Assembly: GCA_963693365.1 (NCBI GenBank)
Contig: CAVNZM010000001.1
Coordinates: 17,112,001-17,176,000 of the forward strand
DNA from: Amoebidium appalachense
Taxonomy: Eukaryota; Ichthyosporea
DNA: 64,000 nucleotides
Direction: 5' to 3'
Shown here: piece by piece, positions 1 through 15,452 of the stretch
Position numbering within the stretch: the stretch's first letter is position 1
Layout of the letters: each line of letters opens with the position of its first letter
Position numbers and translations under genes: made by a program
The notes under the pieces: generated by a model
Databases searched by the model: none
What the model was told of the DNA's origin: nothing
What the model saw: the letters and a program-made list of their open reading frames with translations, nothing else

Positions 1-568
1 TCAATAGCCTCATCGAGTGTGTAAATCTTGTTGGCACAGGGGGGTCCAAATGTGCCCCAGCACTGGCTGGCCCCTGGCTGGTTGTAGAACTGCAGGAACC
101 GGTCCTCGTTGTGCACGTTGTATGCAATGCTCAGAGAGTGACGGGGCAGAATTACAAGCCCCGGCACGGTGTAGTTCTCGGCTTTGGTGACGTAGGGGTG
201 GTGCGGGGACACCTGGGGGATTGTGGCATTAGCATTCGGCTGCATGTGTCTGTGGATGTTTAATTGTATGGGGTCTGGGTGGATGTCTTGCATTATTACC
301 ATCGACAAACCCCCACCCCACGGACCCCCCCCCCCCCCCCCCCCCCCCCAAATCCCCACCCACCCCAGCATCCCTCAAATCCCTTCCATCTGCACCTTTT
401 TATGTTTCCCCCAGATCCGCATAATCTCTCACTTTCCGGGTAACGTAATAATCTCATAAAGTGCATTTGGGTTGTTGGTAGGGGTGCAGAAGAGGACAAG
501 GTGGGGGGGGGGGGGGGGGGGGGGGGGTAAAAGGGGTGTATGATAGGAACAGGGCGGCCCAGGGGACG

Positions 569-600
<32 letters not shown>

Positions 601-953
601 AGACGGACCTTGTCACCGTACAGCTCGGGGCGGCTGTTGTCACCCGTCACATGGAGGATGCCCATCTTCTTGAACGTTTGATGTAGCAGAGAGTTGTCGG
701 GCCGGGGGGGGAACGATGCAAATTTGTTTTCGGGCCAGTATTTGGAGGCGTCAAACTGCCAGCCACGTGGAACCAGGCCTGAAATTTCGGGGGGAACCAA
801 TGAGTTCTTGGAGAAGCGGTTGGTGGGCAGGCGGTAGCCCTTAACCCCGTTCTTGCCGTACCGGGCCAGAAAATTTGCGGAATTTGTGTCGAGGAAATAC
901 TCGTTGGGGAAGACGGCTTTGTTGATTCTGATGTTGTTTCCCATGCCAAGGCT

Positions 954-991
<38 letters not shown>

Positions 992-3900
992 AACATAATT
1001 TGGTTCATGTACAATCTACGATAGAAGGGGCCGGGGGGGGGGGGGGGGGGGGGGGAAGGCAGTGGAATGGCAAGAGAGAAAGGAAAGCAAGACTGGTGTG
1101 AGGTGGCTGCCCCCGGGCCGGGGCTGGGGGGAGGGGGGGGGGGGGAGGGGAGGGGGGTATCGAGTAAACAGCCACAGCAAGGCATATACCCCCCCCCCCC
1201 CCCCCTACCACCACCACCATCTCCCCCCCCCCCCCCCCCCCCCCCCCCAACACACACACACACAACAACAAAACACTGACACATACGCACACGCTCACAC
1301 ACCTGCTCACACTATACCTGTGGCTGCCTAACCACTCGCATCCTGCATCCCCCCCCCCCCCCCCCTCCCGTCCCCCTCTCTCTTCCACCCCCTCCTCCCC
1401 CCACCCCTCCCCACCACCTTCCCCCCTCCCCCTCCCCCCCACACACACACACTCTCATCACCACTACCCTCCACCTCACCCCCTCCACCCACACCAGTGT
1501 GTTTTGCACTTACTCTGCATTGTATTTGAGCTCTGCCTCCATCCGTGCAGCAGGCAGGGGGCAGACCGTATTTGGTGTCTTGCAGTCGTCAAAAGCCGCG
1601 TAGTCGAGGTGTTGGTGGGTCCACGTATGAGATACCCAGTTGAACTCCTTGGCATTTTGCATGCTGACAAGCGTGAGCGAGTCCCCGTTTGCAATGTCCT
1701 CTGCGGGCGTGAAGAAAAGGTTGGAAGGGGTTAGTCAAAGAATGATATTTTGCACATGACAAACTGTAGAAAGTGAGGATTTTTCTTCCCCTCCTCCCCC
1801 CCCCCCCCCCCCCCCCCCCCCCCCTTTTTGTTTTTAAAGAAAAAAAAAAAATTGTGGAAGTGCACGTATGCTGCATGTGTTTTTCTGGAGTCAACGTTGT
1901 GTTCGTCGAACACACACTGTGCGAAATGAGTAGCCATATGCACGTTGATTTGGTTTGCTCAACGGGCCGGGCCGGGGAAATTTTTTTTGCGGGAGGGAAG
2001 GGTATGGCAGGTCTGATTTAAAAGGATCGGGTACCAGTAAGCGGAGACACTGCATGTGAACACGTGTGTGTGTGGGTCAGCAAGAAGGGGAAGTGTTTGT
2101 GTACGTGGGAGTGGGTGTGGGTGTTGGAGGGGGGAGGGGGGGGGGGGGGTGGATGAACGGTCGAGAGTTAGAAATAATCTGAAGTATACAAAGGAGGTAT
2201 TGACAGGCGGGGATCAGACCCTAGGGGGGTTGTTTTGCATAAAGACCCCATGCACCGTGATCCCCCCTTCTAATTCTGTTACACGTACCGTCAGTCTCAT
2301 AGTCTGCGTATGAGAGGAACCCAGCCCCGTTGTAAGCCAGTTCGAAGCGGAAGTCAGAGCCCTCGGGCAGCTGATGTGCCTGGTTCAGATTCCTCTGCCA
2401 GTTGAGCACATACTGAAGAGACTTGCCGCTAGTGCGCACCTTGAGTTGGAAATCCGGGAAAATTGCCGTTTTCGCGTACCAATCGTCAATGTGCAACTGG
2501 AAATTTGCCTTGCGCTGGCCCAGGAAGATGCCCTTGGTGGCCCATCCAAACCAGAGGTTGGCTAGGGCAAGGTTGGTGATGGTGTCCTCCCCATCCGCCT
2601 GTAGTAAGGCTCGCCATGTCAATCATACGATTTCTGTTTGTACTTTTCAGAGAACCACAACTTCCTCAAGTGGCTATATTTTACCCCGGATATACCCTAT
2701 GTAATACAAGGACAATGGCTCTGGTAGTGGTGATGTATGTGTTTTGGGGGGGATGGGGGCAGGCAAACTGTAGATATACTACGAAAATAGCTGCAGGTTA
2801 AGGGTTGGAAACGAGATGTGTGTGTGGGGTGGGATGTTGGAAATAGGGTGGTGTGGTGTTATGTTACATAGCGCATACATTTTGGAGCTTGTCTTGTTGG
2901 TTGAGCTTGCAGATTGTGCGGGGGCAGATGTAGTTGAAGGTTGCGTCCCAGCCAAAGTACATCTCCTCCGTGCCGTAGGACGTTTTGGAGACAAATGCGG
3001 CAATGGGGCCGTTGGAGGGTGCGGATGTTAGGCCCTTGCCACCGAACCGCATGAAGACTTGGACGGCATTCTCGTCACATTGGAAGGGTTTGGGCTTCAT
3101 GCTCCTGTGTGAATGGAAGGGTTGCTGATAGTGTTTTGTACATGTGTCATTGCTAGCCGTGCAGCAGCATAAAGCCAAATTGATTGCAGCACAAAGGCAC
3201 GTGGATACGTACACGTTGCAAGAGCTTTGCAGATCTAGTTAAAACTGTTGAACAAACCGGTTTTCAATACCATGCACCACGCTTTATCACTCTCTTCCTT
3301 TAAATCTTCCTTGTTCCACCCTTAGCCCCCTCCCCATCCCCCCACCTCCCCTCTCTCCTTCCAATCCCCCCTCACCCCTTCCCGGGCCCCTCCTCCCCCC
3401 GCCTCCCCGCGCTCTCTCCTCCCAACCGGCTCTTCGCCCCTTTACTAGCTTATATCTCAGTGACTGTAATCAACACACACAGTTTCGGATTTAGTGTGCT
3501 GTGCTTTATATTGCTTCATTTTCAACAGCTACATCGAACAGCACAAACTATACTGTTTCCACTAACAATCCGACTGAGCCGAATGCAGCATTCTCCTATG
3601 TGCCAATTTGTGGCCCATACATAGTGAATCTATTAATCCGTCGTGAGCTCAGCGGCGTGTTGCCATAGCACAAGTTTACCCATCATCGGATGAGCGTGAT
3701 TGAGAATTTCCTACTGGCAAGCGGCACCGGTCCTGCATGCAAACAGGCACACATGTCCGTCGCATGATAGTTGATATGTGAAACCCCACAATTTGACTTA
3801 GGCTTGATGTGTGACGAATGAATGAAATGACTGGTGACCTAGCAAGCCACTTGGCCTTTACTATCCTTCGAGTGATGCGCGGCTTCTCCGATGTAAGTGG

Positions 3901-4815
3901 AGTCCTACACACAAAAGGTCTAACATAGCATTCAGACTAGGTTAGGGCGCCTACTACAGTGACAAAATATGTTCATACCGGAGAAGATATCGATGGTCTT
4001 TGGTTTTCTTTTTCCGCTTCAGCCCCCCCCCCCCCCCCCCCCCCCCTCCCCCCCTCTTCCTTCCCCCCCCCCCCCCCCCCCTCCCCCCCCCCCCCCCACC
4101 CATCCCACCCCACCCGAGCTCCCCTCCCCACAGACACACACCCCACATCTCTCCGCTAGTTATGTGCCGAGCTTTATCCCTAGGCCTCTTCCTACATGTT
4201 TCTCGTTAATGAACTCTTGATCTAACGCAAGGGTTTCATCGCGGGAACTTACGTGAAATCATAGATTTTCCAGTAGCCATAGTCATTGACCGCATCCGAA
4301 ATAGCGGGGTCTTTTGCCACGGCCTTGGCATCCATACCCATGTGAACGTTGGCTTCATCGCCGTTGGGGGGATTTTCCCATCCGCCCTCGCCTGCATTCT
4401 CCACCGCAGTGCACCCGCTGCCTGTGATGGTTGCCGAGCTCTTGGTGTTAAGGAACACAATACGCACATTGTACTTCTTTGCGTACGCACGGAGGGCCGG
4501 GAGATAATCGATAACGGAGGGATCCCTGTCGCCCGCAACAATGATGGCACTGTACAGTCCCCTGCCGTTTTCTTCGAATTTGGTTGCCGCGGCGCTTGCA
4601 CTCACGTCGAAGTGCGTGCCCACACCCTCCAGGTACACGCGTGCAATGGCTGCCTGCTGTTCGTACGCGGCAAGCACGAGGGTGGACAGGCGCACAGAGG
4701 CTGCGGGGGTGTCAGAGATCTGCCCCTGGACACTGGCCACCGCCATCATCAGAGCCACAAGGGTCTCCATCTTAACAAGGCCCTTCACGGCCTCGTAAAG
4801 CCCTAGAGGCGTCAT
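1..4815 (-). CDS. Agd3-like secreted polysaccharide deacetylase (CE18-type), 3' end outside window
   Basis: Six exons read on the minus strand: 4815-4253, 3104-2879, 2598-2289, 1700-1514, 951-609 and 212-1. All phases agree and 613 codons lie in the window. The start is ATG 4815; an in-frame ATG at 4770 begins the hydrophobic stretch METLVALMMAVASVQGQ, a signal peptide. The family (Aspergillus Agd3) deacetylates N-acetylgalactosamine in secreted polysaccharides through a NodB-like metal site. Visible marks are LFGQR-type sequence IFLGQRKANFQLHIDDW (Asp pair at about 301-302), the metal motif HTWTH (His391/His395), a segment ILHVTGDNSRPELYG and a late VILPR segment. The first 260 residues should be the family's N-terminal CBM-like and Rossmann-like parts. 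Family placement is from motif memory, not a search. The exon 5 acceptor at 952-953 directly abuts a 37-base C tract (sense strand). Confidence 0.8.
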
Positions 4816-6540
4816 GTTGTCTGTTTGTTTCTGAGTTAAGTTTCTGCACAAACGTCGCTTCTGCTGGGGTCTGAAAAACAGCTGCGCGCTAGCAGATGGC
4901 AGCGAGCGAGACACCTTTTATTTGCAGCTGGTGAATACGGCGCTCACGGCGTCCGCGTATAAGATACAAGTGGATACAACGGTTTCACACACATTTCCCT
5001 AATTGGAGCGTCTTTAGCTGTTGATTACAGCAACATACATTGGGGTTTCACAGACACTAAACTACAGACTGGAAATCTTTACCTTTGATACCCATGTCTT
5101 TATCGTGGGTTTATAGAGAGTAGACACCATCAACCCCCCTGGGCCAGGCCTTCGCTCATATTTACGGGTGTGAGGTCTTATGAATGGATTGCGTCTGCTC
5201 GGTGCATTTTAGACCAATCAAAATTGACTTTAAAAAGCCGAGAAGGGTGTAAAATGTTTGAAAGCAAGTCTATTGGATCTTTTGAAGCCTCACAAGCTCG
5301 CAATGAAATGCTCGCCGCACATATCACACGTCCATAAACCCAGTGGGTAACCACGAAATAATATACTTGAAAGGCCAACTTTCGTCTGCTATAAAGTGTC
5401 GAAATATGCACGAAGGATAAGAGAGCCGCAAGTCTATCTACGCTAGTACGCATTCAGGAAAGAAGATATCGATCTCAATCGATCGACTCTTCCTCTGACT
5501 AGAGTACTCACCCTGCAACACGTGCACCATTATAGGCATGTGTGGGCTCGACGGTCATTACAATCAGGTTACATGATATATTACGACGTTCAATACCTCA
5601 GATATCGCTTATGTTATACAGCATATACATGCCAGTACAAATTCATATATGCTTCATGACACTACACAGTCCGGCAGCCTCGCGGCGGCATGTGCAGGGC
5701 GACGATTGGCATGTGAATGATCTGATTCATGCATGCGTATGTCTGCTGAGTTTTGTACTTAGAACCTGTAAATTTACCGTGTTCAGCTATATAAACCTTT
5801 TCTTCCATACAATTGAATGCAACAGATATATACACCCCAGCCAGACGTGAGAGGCGAACCAGTCCAGAGGGAGCGGAGGGTGTACACGTTCGGAACACGG
5901 TGGGGCCACAACACTCACCCTATAGTCACTTTGAGTGCTGTCTCCCTGCGGCCTATCACATACCTTGTATGTTGCCCAAGGCCTCTTTAGGAGGCCTTGA
6001 TGTTGTCGCAGGCGACAGTCCCTAGACAAAGTTTGATCGCGGGTAATCGGATCTTGCTTTACGAGCGGCGATTGGTTCAAAATGACGCAGCCTACCAAAG
6101 TAGTAAAAAGAGATGTAATAAGATTAAATATTCGCTTTAAAACGTTTGAGCATTTCGATTGGTCATTACATTTTGAGCAATTGTATTGGTCATTACAGCC
6201 ACAAGGACCCCCCTGGAGACGTCCCGCAGCATCTTAGGCCGCCCCGGCCACCTACGGTACAAAGCCTTCGGGAGACTACTCACCCTATGTATTTGGGGTA
6301 GGTGATTGATGATTGGATGTCTTGATTGCCATCCAGATATCCGATTATGATTGGTCAGTAAGGTAAGTAGTCTATAATATGATTCGCTAAGAATGCATCA
6401 CTCAGGAAAGCGCGGCAAACAAATATGATGCTACTTCTTCCGCATTGGAGTCGGCGAGTCCGAGCGGAGCTCAATGGTTTGCGACGCCGAACGTGATGAT
6501 GATTCGCTCATGCCTTTCCCAGTACCACCATCCCCAGGCC
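4816..6540. other. Intergenic, no supported gene
   Basis: Mostly unique, moderately AT-rich sequence. Short open frames here (for example 5178-5453 minus and 5542-5850 plus) show no family resemblance and no splice-linked partner. Several ATTGG/CCAAT pentamers occur between 6060 and 6360, which could be promoter elements, but no gene follows that I can support. Confidence 0.5.
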
Positions 6541-6814
6541 ATTTCCCCCCTCCCCCCCCCCCTCCCGAAACAACACCCCTCTTCCTCCCTCGGCCCCCTT
6601 TCCCCCTCCTTTCCCCTTCCCCCCCACTTCCCTCTCCCTCCTTCCATCATTTTCACCCACTGCACATTTCCCTAAAATTCATCTTCATGTTTGTGTGTGC
6701 ACGTGCGTGTGTACGAACTTGAGGCTGCATGTGTGTGTGTCACTGTGTGTGTGTGCGCGCGCCCGTGGGTGTGTGTCGTGACGGTGTGTGTGTGTGTGTG
6801 TGTGTGTGTCTCTG

Positions 6815-6867
<53 letters not shown>

Positions 6868-7054
6868 GTGTGCGTGTATGCGTGTGTGTGTGTGTCCGTG
6901 TGCGTGTGTGTGTGTGTGTGTGTTTATGTGCGCGCGCGTGTGTCGTGCGTTCGTGTGTGTGTGTGTGTGTTGGATTGGTTTTAACTTTATGGCGTTTTTG
7001 TGGGGGTGGGGGGTGGGGTGGGGGTGGGAGGGGTGTGGGGAGGAGAGGGCCCTG

Positions 7055-7098
<44 letters not shown>

Positions 7099-7421
7099 GA
7101 TTAGGGACCGTCGACATTGTTGTGATGGTGGTGGTCGATCACTGTGTGTGCGTTCTACAGGGGTAGGCCGAACTCAAGATCACGTGGATTTTCGCCGCAG
7201 CCAGCTAGAATCTTATTTCCAGACCCCCATATGTCCCACAATAACAAAAGGAAGAAAACTCTTAATTTTCATATGTGCAATGGGGGCTAGCTAGCCAACT
7301 AGAATCTAATTTTTTCAAAATTTCCTAGCGCTAGAATCCTACATTCGCATTAAGAAAATCTTAAATTTAGCATAACTGTATGCGTGTGCTTGGTGGTAGT
7401 GGTGGTGGTGGTGGTGGTGGT

Positions 7422-7453
<32 letters not shown>

Positions 7454-7456
<3 letters not shown>

Positions 7457-7545
7457 TGGGCTTTAAGGGGAGGGAGGGCGGTTGCTTAACTTTGATGAAA
7501 AAAAAGGGGGGAGGGGGGGTGGGAGGGGGAGGGGTGTGTGTATCT

Positions 7546-7576
<31 letters not shown>

Positions 7577-7673
7577 GGGGGGGGGGATGGGCTTTAAGGG
7601 GAGGGAGGGCGGTCGCTTAACTTTGATGAAAAAAAAGGGGGGAGGGGGGTGGGAGGGGGAGGGGTGTGTGTAT

Positions 7674-7680
<7 letters not shown>
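7454..7680. repeat. Tandem duplication of a G-rich unit
   Basis: A unit of about 130 bases is present twice (about 7454-7583 and 7584-7680 onward). Each copy has the order: ATGGGCTTTAAGGGGAGGGA, a TTGATGA(A)8 stretch, a G-rich segment, then GTGTGTGTATCT and a (GT)n run. The second copy runs into a longer GT array ending near 7758. Confidence 0.85.
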
Positions 7681-7760
<80 letters not shown>

Positions 7761-8115
7761 GCGCGCGCGCGTGTGTATGTGTGTTGGGGGTGCCGTTGGG
7801 ATAAGTTGGGGCATGTCACAGAGATATGCATGGGGGGAGGTGAGGGGTTGTGTGGGGGGAGGGGCAGGGGAGAGGGCCCGGAGGGGTTCCTCGAGGGGGC
7901 GGTCGTGCCCATTGAGTGTGTATCCAGCATGACCACTGGAAGAATAAACAGAACAGATGGAAAACAGCAAACTAATACTGCCTTCAAAATGATATTCTGG
8001 TATGAGATGCAGGTATGGCACTGAAGCAGATATCATCCATAAAAAGTGTCTCAGTCAGTGTTTTGGTGCCTGGGCCATTTCTTGATTTTTCCTGGTATGG
8101 CCGCACACAGTTCGC

Positions 8116-8149
<34 letters not shown>

Positions 8150-8401
8150 GGGAGCTCCCCCCCGTTTTCCCAAGATCCGTTCCCCTCCCCCCTTAAAAAA
8201 ACGCATGATGCAAACAGTCACCGAAACAAAACGGTTACGCAATTGGGCACATACTGGTGGCACTGCACACAGATACGGGCACAGGCACACACACACATGC
8301 ACACCCACGTGTGTGCGCGTGCGCGCTCAAGCACACACTCCTTGTATCACTTAGTCATTATACTTTCAACTTATTTCTGAGTCGACGGTTGTGCACACAC
8401 G

Positions 8402-8451
<50 letters not shown>

Positions 8452-10478
8452 CACGCACATGCACACACACACACTCACACGCACACGCACACACACACAA
8501 TAGCCCCCCCCAGCAAATACCCCCTCCCCCTCCCCCCCCCCCCCCCCTTGAAGCTGTATGCATCGTAATCATTGATATGCTCGGATCGCAGTGATAGACT
8601 AGCTTCAAGCTTAAACTGAGCCGCTCTTAAAGAAAACACAACACGTAAGCCCCCTCCCCCCCCAGTCTGTACCCTTTCCTCTGGCCTTTCTCCGCCACAC
8701 ACCCCTACCCGTCTGTACGTGTGTACGCGGGGCAAACACACTCATTCGCGTACTGCATGAACCATGTTGTCGTATAGTATGATATGTCTGCCTAAAATCA
8801 GTACCCCCGGGCCACGGTATAGAGAAAGCATGGGCCGAGGGGTTGGGAATGTGAGAAGTACATAGGAGGGGGGGGAAAGGGGGGGGGGGGGGGGGGGGGC
8901 TGCAAGCAATACGTAAGAAGCCTCTTTGATGCTCGCTTTGTGGTGCGTAGATTGTTTTCGGCTTCTGCTAGTCTAATTATCATCAGCACAGCAGCACCCA
9001 TATGCCTACATGGGCATAATCTGATTGAATACCTACAGCTCATATTTATCGTACTATTGTTCAAGTAAACGGTTAACTGCACTCACACATCAAGCATCCA
9101 TTGTAAATTGACATTGTTGTTGTGATCTATATGTATAACTTATCATAATGATCATGATTGCACTCGTACCCCAAATAAACTTATCTACACTTAGTGTTCC
9201 CGTCAATATATACTGAGTCTCCGATCTACACTCTTGAGACTTGAATCAGATATACCAACTTACACTTGTACTTAAAAGGGTACCGGTGTAATCTTCGATA
9301 TACGGTGTAGCATGATGTATACAGAACCAAATAAGGCTAAAGACACACAGGAACACATCGAGACACTATCTATCTACGATACTATTTACATACATGCTGC
9401 CTATATGCTTTTTGACTACTAATCAGACAGTATGTTGCGCACTCCTCACCAATAAATATATACAAATAATCAAACTAAACATTATAATTTTGGAAAAGAT
9501 TTTACGTACTAGACACGGTCGATCAGTGCCAGCCAGGCGGAGGAGAAGTCAGACCCCACCGGATAGTGTTGATATGTCAACAGGTCGGCAGACTGGATCT
9601 CCCACCCGTTATCCCTGCAAAACACCTGCACGCATACCAGATATCCATGTTAGATGGTACAGTACCGCATGATTACTTGCATCCTTATCTCATTATTGGT
9701 ACGAGCAGATACATTAAAGATCTATGGGGGAAGGTAGTCCTAAGCAAAACCACGCGTGGGTCTTGCAAGTCCGCAGCAGAATGATAAACTTTGAATGGCT
9801 GACAGAAAAAACAAAAAAGACTCCACTAGAACGACCCCCCCCCCCCCCCCCACCCACCCCACCCCACCTTCTCCCCCTCCCCTCCGCCTGCCCAACCCTT
9901 GCCTTGCCGGCTCTCCTCTTTGAGTGACACCCATACCCAAAAATTCACACACAGCACACACCACCGGGCACGCACACACGCCCATGCACACACGCGCACC
10001 GCCACAGACAAACACTCAACCAGCCACCCACCCACAAACACACCACACACACACATATCCAACCACACGGATAGCCACCCACCCACCGACTCACCCACAC
10101 GCATCCACCCACCTACCCATCCATCCACCCATCTACCAATATACCCACCCATCCACCAGCCCACCCACCCACCCACCGACTCACCAACCCACCGAAACAC
10201 CAACCTATCCCCCCGGGCCCCACCCATCCCCCCAACTCCATCGTCATTTGCTCATCATACTAGCTTGCTGTGTCCCCCTTCCCTAAGAACCGTGAACGTC
10301 CCCCTGCCCTGTCTATTCACAACGAACCTACATCACATGCAATCCATAAGAATCACATATTTTTCATGCAATGTATTATGAAGTCACCATGCTCTAATAT
10401 TACCCCCCCCCCCCCCCCCCTTTTTTCCTAGTCTGTGCTCACAAATTATATGAATAAACCTTTCCTTGATCTTTTCGG

Positions 10479-10523
<45 letters not shown>

Positions 10524-10856
10524 ACACACACACCACCACCACCACCACCGCAACAAACAAACAAACAAAATTAAACGTATAACAACAACAACAACAATCA
10601 CAGTAAGAGCAAAACACTAAAAGCCCATATACAGATAAAACATCCACACATATTCATTGTGACGCACAACCGAAATCTCTCCCTCTCTCATTACTCCTTT
10701 CTCACCACCAGGCTCTCCAAAAACAAAATCTGCTACAACTTGCATATCAATCCACATAATCCTTACAATATATGCATTACCCCCTCATTTTATTGGTGCA
10801 ACAACACTACTGCACTCATCGAAGCTTCCCCCCCCCCCCTCCCCCCCCTTCTCCCC

Positions 10857-10888
<32 letters not shown>

Positions 10889-10945
10889 ACAAAAAAAAAA
10901 ACAAACACTTGAAGGAGAGGATGGGGGAAGGGGAGAGAGAGCGGG

Positions 10946-10946
<1 letters not shown>

Positions 10947-11001
<55 letters not shown>
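10947..11001 (+). repeat. 55-base G tract
   Basis: An uninterrupted G run of about 55 bases, one of the longest mononucleotide tracts in the window. Such lengths are hard to sequence, so the exact count is uncertain. Confidence 0.8.
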
Positions 11002-11002
<1 letters not shown>

Positions 11003-11214
11003 GAAGGAAAAATAAAGGAAGTTGCAACAGAACAAAGCAAAGCAACGGAACCCAGAAAAGAAGATGTGCAAACATTACTTCCATGATCCGCCTGAAAGCC
11101 AATGCAAGAAGAAGGGAAAGAAAAAGGAAAGAAAAAAAAGAAGTAAGAGAAGAGCACGGCTTTCCCGAAAGTACCAATATTCCAATGAGCACGAATATAC
11201 ATACGCGCAGATAT

Positions 11215-11245
<31 letters not shown>

Positions 11246-11604
11246 CACCCCCCCTCCTTCCCCCCTCTCCCTTTCCCCCCTACGCAACATACATGGCCAC
11301 CCACAAACATCCGGGCTCGCTGAATCCGAACCTTACTCCCCACTCCCCACCCCCCCCCCCCCCCCTCCCCCCCCCCTCCCCCCTCCCCCTCCCCCCAAGA
11401 GAAAAAAAACACTCCTCACCGGGACATCCCAACCTCACTCAACCCTTGCCCCCCCCACCCCCCCCCCCCCCCCCCCCCCCCCCCCTCTCCCCTTCTCCCA
11501 TGGGTTTAGCCCCGCTAACCTCCCCTCCCCCCGGCCTACCCCCCCCCCCCCCCCCCCCCCCTCTCCCCCAACGGAATATTTGTACTCTAAGTACACACGT
11601 ACTT

Positions 11605-12496
11605 TCATGACATCAACACCAAGACCTTGCGACCAAGCTCGCATTTCTTCTCATTATTATTTCTCTAAGCTCCATTCCCCTTCCACATGATATGCATATA
11701 TCGCCCCACCTGCAGACAGGACAAGGGTGCACCCACCTCCTCCAGCTCTCTTTTGCTTATCCGCCTGGGGCCACAACCGGTTGCAGCGGGGGGGTCACTG
11801 AAATTCAAAAAAAGAAGTTTCGAACCCGGCCGTGTCACCATTTTCAGGGTCTCCACATAGACCGTCCTGTCTTGTATCGAGTAGCAGTGATAGGATGCAA
11901 TGTCTAGAACATAATCAAAGACCTGGCCACCCAATGTTCGTGTCAAACTGGCGTGTGATCGAGGGAACTTGCGTTCAGAAAACTCACAGACCCCCCCGAT
12001 GAGAGGTGTGGTTGCAAAGTTTCCACAACCGCCACAAAGCTGCTTTTACCTTTTTCGGGTGATGGGGGCTCTTCGAAAGGATATGCGGAAGAGACTAGAG
12101 CGTTCTGTGCACGTGTGAGTGCCTCTACATCTAGTGAGTCCCCGTGTGTGTCAAATTCATTTCCCCCCCATGTTCCTGTGTGCCTTTTGATAACAGGATG
12201 CTTATGATCTGCCACAACTTCCTCCCACGGGACACAGCAACCTCATTAAGATCAAACCCAACCACCTTAAGCCCCAGAGCAGCCATAATGATCGAGTGGT
12301 ATCCCAGCCCACACCCAACGTCAATACACGTTTTCCCCGAAACCCCATCTTTTAGGAAAGTGCCCTTTTTGATTATTTCTACGAACTCCGGTTGAGGCCC
12401 ATCTATCTCCCACGGCAGCCTGTATGCCCCGTAGGCAGACTGAAAGTAATCCTGTGTCGGCACACCATCAGGGTTGGCGCTTGCCATCATGAACAT
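11605..12496 (-). CDS. SAM-dependent methyltransferase, middle part unresolved
   Basis: The N-terminal exon begins at ATG 12496 (Met-Phe-Met-Met). It carries a clear class I SAM motif (TCIDVGCGLGYHSIIMAALG) followed by the acidic strand-2 motif VVGFDLNE. A downstream exon (about 11960-11737) has the strand 4 and 5 pattern VFDYVLDIASYHCY and LLFLNFSDPP followed by CGPRRISKRELEE, typical of TPMT/UbiE-like small-molecule methyltransferases. A donor at 11736 can join in phase to a last short exon 11664-11605 ending in TGA. The middle (about 11960-12230) changes frame. I could not decide between small exons (a good donor follows an AAAAG near 12050) and a frameshift, so total length and substrate are unknown. 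It is divergent from the deformylase gene across 945 bases. Confidence 0.62.
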
Positions 12497-13441
12497 GAAA
12501 CGGATGCACTTGTGAGTGCTTTGTTGTCTATGAGCGACTTCGGCTGGGGTTGGTGAACTAAAAGTTTTTGCAGTCTATGGTCAAGCTAAAACAACGCGTA
12601 GTTTTAGTATGTCTGAAAGATGAGCTAAATCAAACGGTTTACTACTGTGCATAGTGTAGTATGTTATATAGACCCGTACCCACCGTATAGTATACACAGT
12701 TGCAGTTCAGAAGGGCCCGGTGCTTTCAAAAGTTTTTCTGCCCACCAGCCCACTGTCCCCATACTCCAGTTTCAACTTGTGACTCAACGATCCGCGCCAA
12801 TTTTTTGTAGCACCAATAGGAACGAAGGTCTGCACAGGGTAGGGATTACCTAAAATAAATCGTCGTAATTACGATTAACGAGAGACCCCGATACGAATAA
12901 GGTCAGGGTACCCTCGTAACAGCTTTCGTATCAGGTGTGTAGCATTGTAAACGCTTGAATATGTAATTTTATCTATTTTTTCAATATTTCCGTTCAAGAA
13001 CAGCACATTCCCCCCCAAGAACATATCTACAGCGCTTCTCATGTGCAATATCGAGCCCCGATAAGTTTCCAGGGCTTGTAATCTTGCGGTACTCAATTTG
13101 TAAAAATACGTATTTTAAGTCTTGCGACTGGAGGGGCGTTTTAGGCGGGGCTTGCAGCTCCCCAAGAACCCACCCCGTTACGATTAAGAAATTGTCCGTT
13201 ACGATTGGCCAAAGGGCGATACGGTTAAGGTGGCGAACCCCAGCCAAACCCTGGCTCTGCACCATCAAATAGCCATATATAGTATATAGTAGGTTTAGGG
13301 TGCCCTGACGTCATCACCCAGGCCGCAGGCCCACAGTGTTCATACACTACACAGAAACTCTGGCCATATCATATTTTTTCTTCGGCACGGGACCAGTTGT
13401 AGAGTAGATTTTGCACGCGTGCCACTCCACAATAATAGGAA
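12497..13441. promoter_or_regulatory. Divergent promoter region between methyltransferase and deformylase genes
   Basis: 945 bases separate two head-to-head start codons. A palindromic TGACGTCA (CRE/ATF-type site) lies at 13306-13313, 129 bases before the deformylase ATG. TATA-like sequence ATATATAGTATATAG sits at about 13274-13288 and an inverted CCAAT (ATTGG) at 13204-13208. These are motif matches only. No gene is seen inside the region. Confidence 0.4.
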
Positions 13442-15302
<1,861 letters not shown>

Positions 15303-15374
15303 GGGATGGTTGGGTGGGCCGTTATATTTGAACTTTTTATGCTCGAAATTCTTCTGTGAGGCTGACGGATACCT

Positions 15375-15447
15375 TCCTCCGTGGCGCAATCGGCAGCGCG
15401 TTCGGCTGTTAACCGAAAGGTCCCTGGTTCGACCCCAGGCGGGGGAG
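15375..15447 (+). tRNA. trnN(GUU): tRNA-Asn (anticodon GTT)
   Basis: The 73-base gene folds perfectly. Acceptor strand TCCTCCG pairs with CGGGGGA (one G-U), D stem GCGC/GCGC encloses loop AATCGGCA, anticodon stem TTCGG/CCGAA encloses loop CTGTTAA, the variable loop is AGGTC, and T stem CCTGG/CCAGG encloses loop TTCGACC. The discriminator is G, as usual for Asn. Box A (TGGCGCAATCGG) and box B (GGTTCGACC) are present, and a T7 Pol III terminator follows at 15453-15459. There is no intron and CCA is not encoded, as expected for a nuclear tRNA gene. Confidence 0.97.
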
Positions 15448-15452
15448 GCTCC

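Larger units (their letters stand above)
6541..11604. other. Gene-poor tract of simple repeats
   Basis: About 5 kb dominated by (GT)n at 6784-6977 and 7676-7758, (CA)n at 8400-8500, a (CCAC/CCAT)n tract at about 10020-10200, and long C or G runs (for example 10480-10520, 10947-11001 and 11218-11246). The open frames here are all translations of these repeats (poly-Pro, poly-Gly, Cys-Val or His-Thr). Between the repeats, 8900-9830 is unique but holds no recognisable gene. Confidence 0.6.

Noticed and set aside
5178-5850. Open frames at 5178-5453 (minus) and 5542-5850 (plus)
   Set aside because: Normal composition but no recognisable motifs, no promoter or intron signals and no family resemblance; likely chance frames.
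6691-7294. Long open frames of Cys-Val, His-Thr, poly-Gly or poly-Pro here and at about 14460-15010, 19145-19700, 35600-36060 and elsewhere
   Set aside because: They are translations of GT/CA arrays and C/G tracts in several frames at once, with no family signal and no splice-linked partners.
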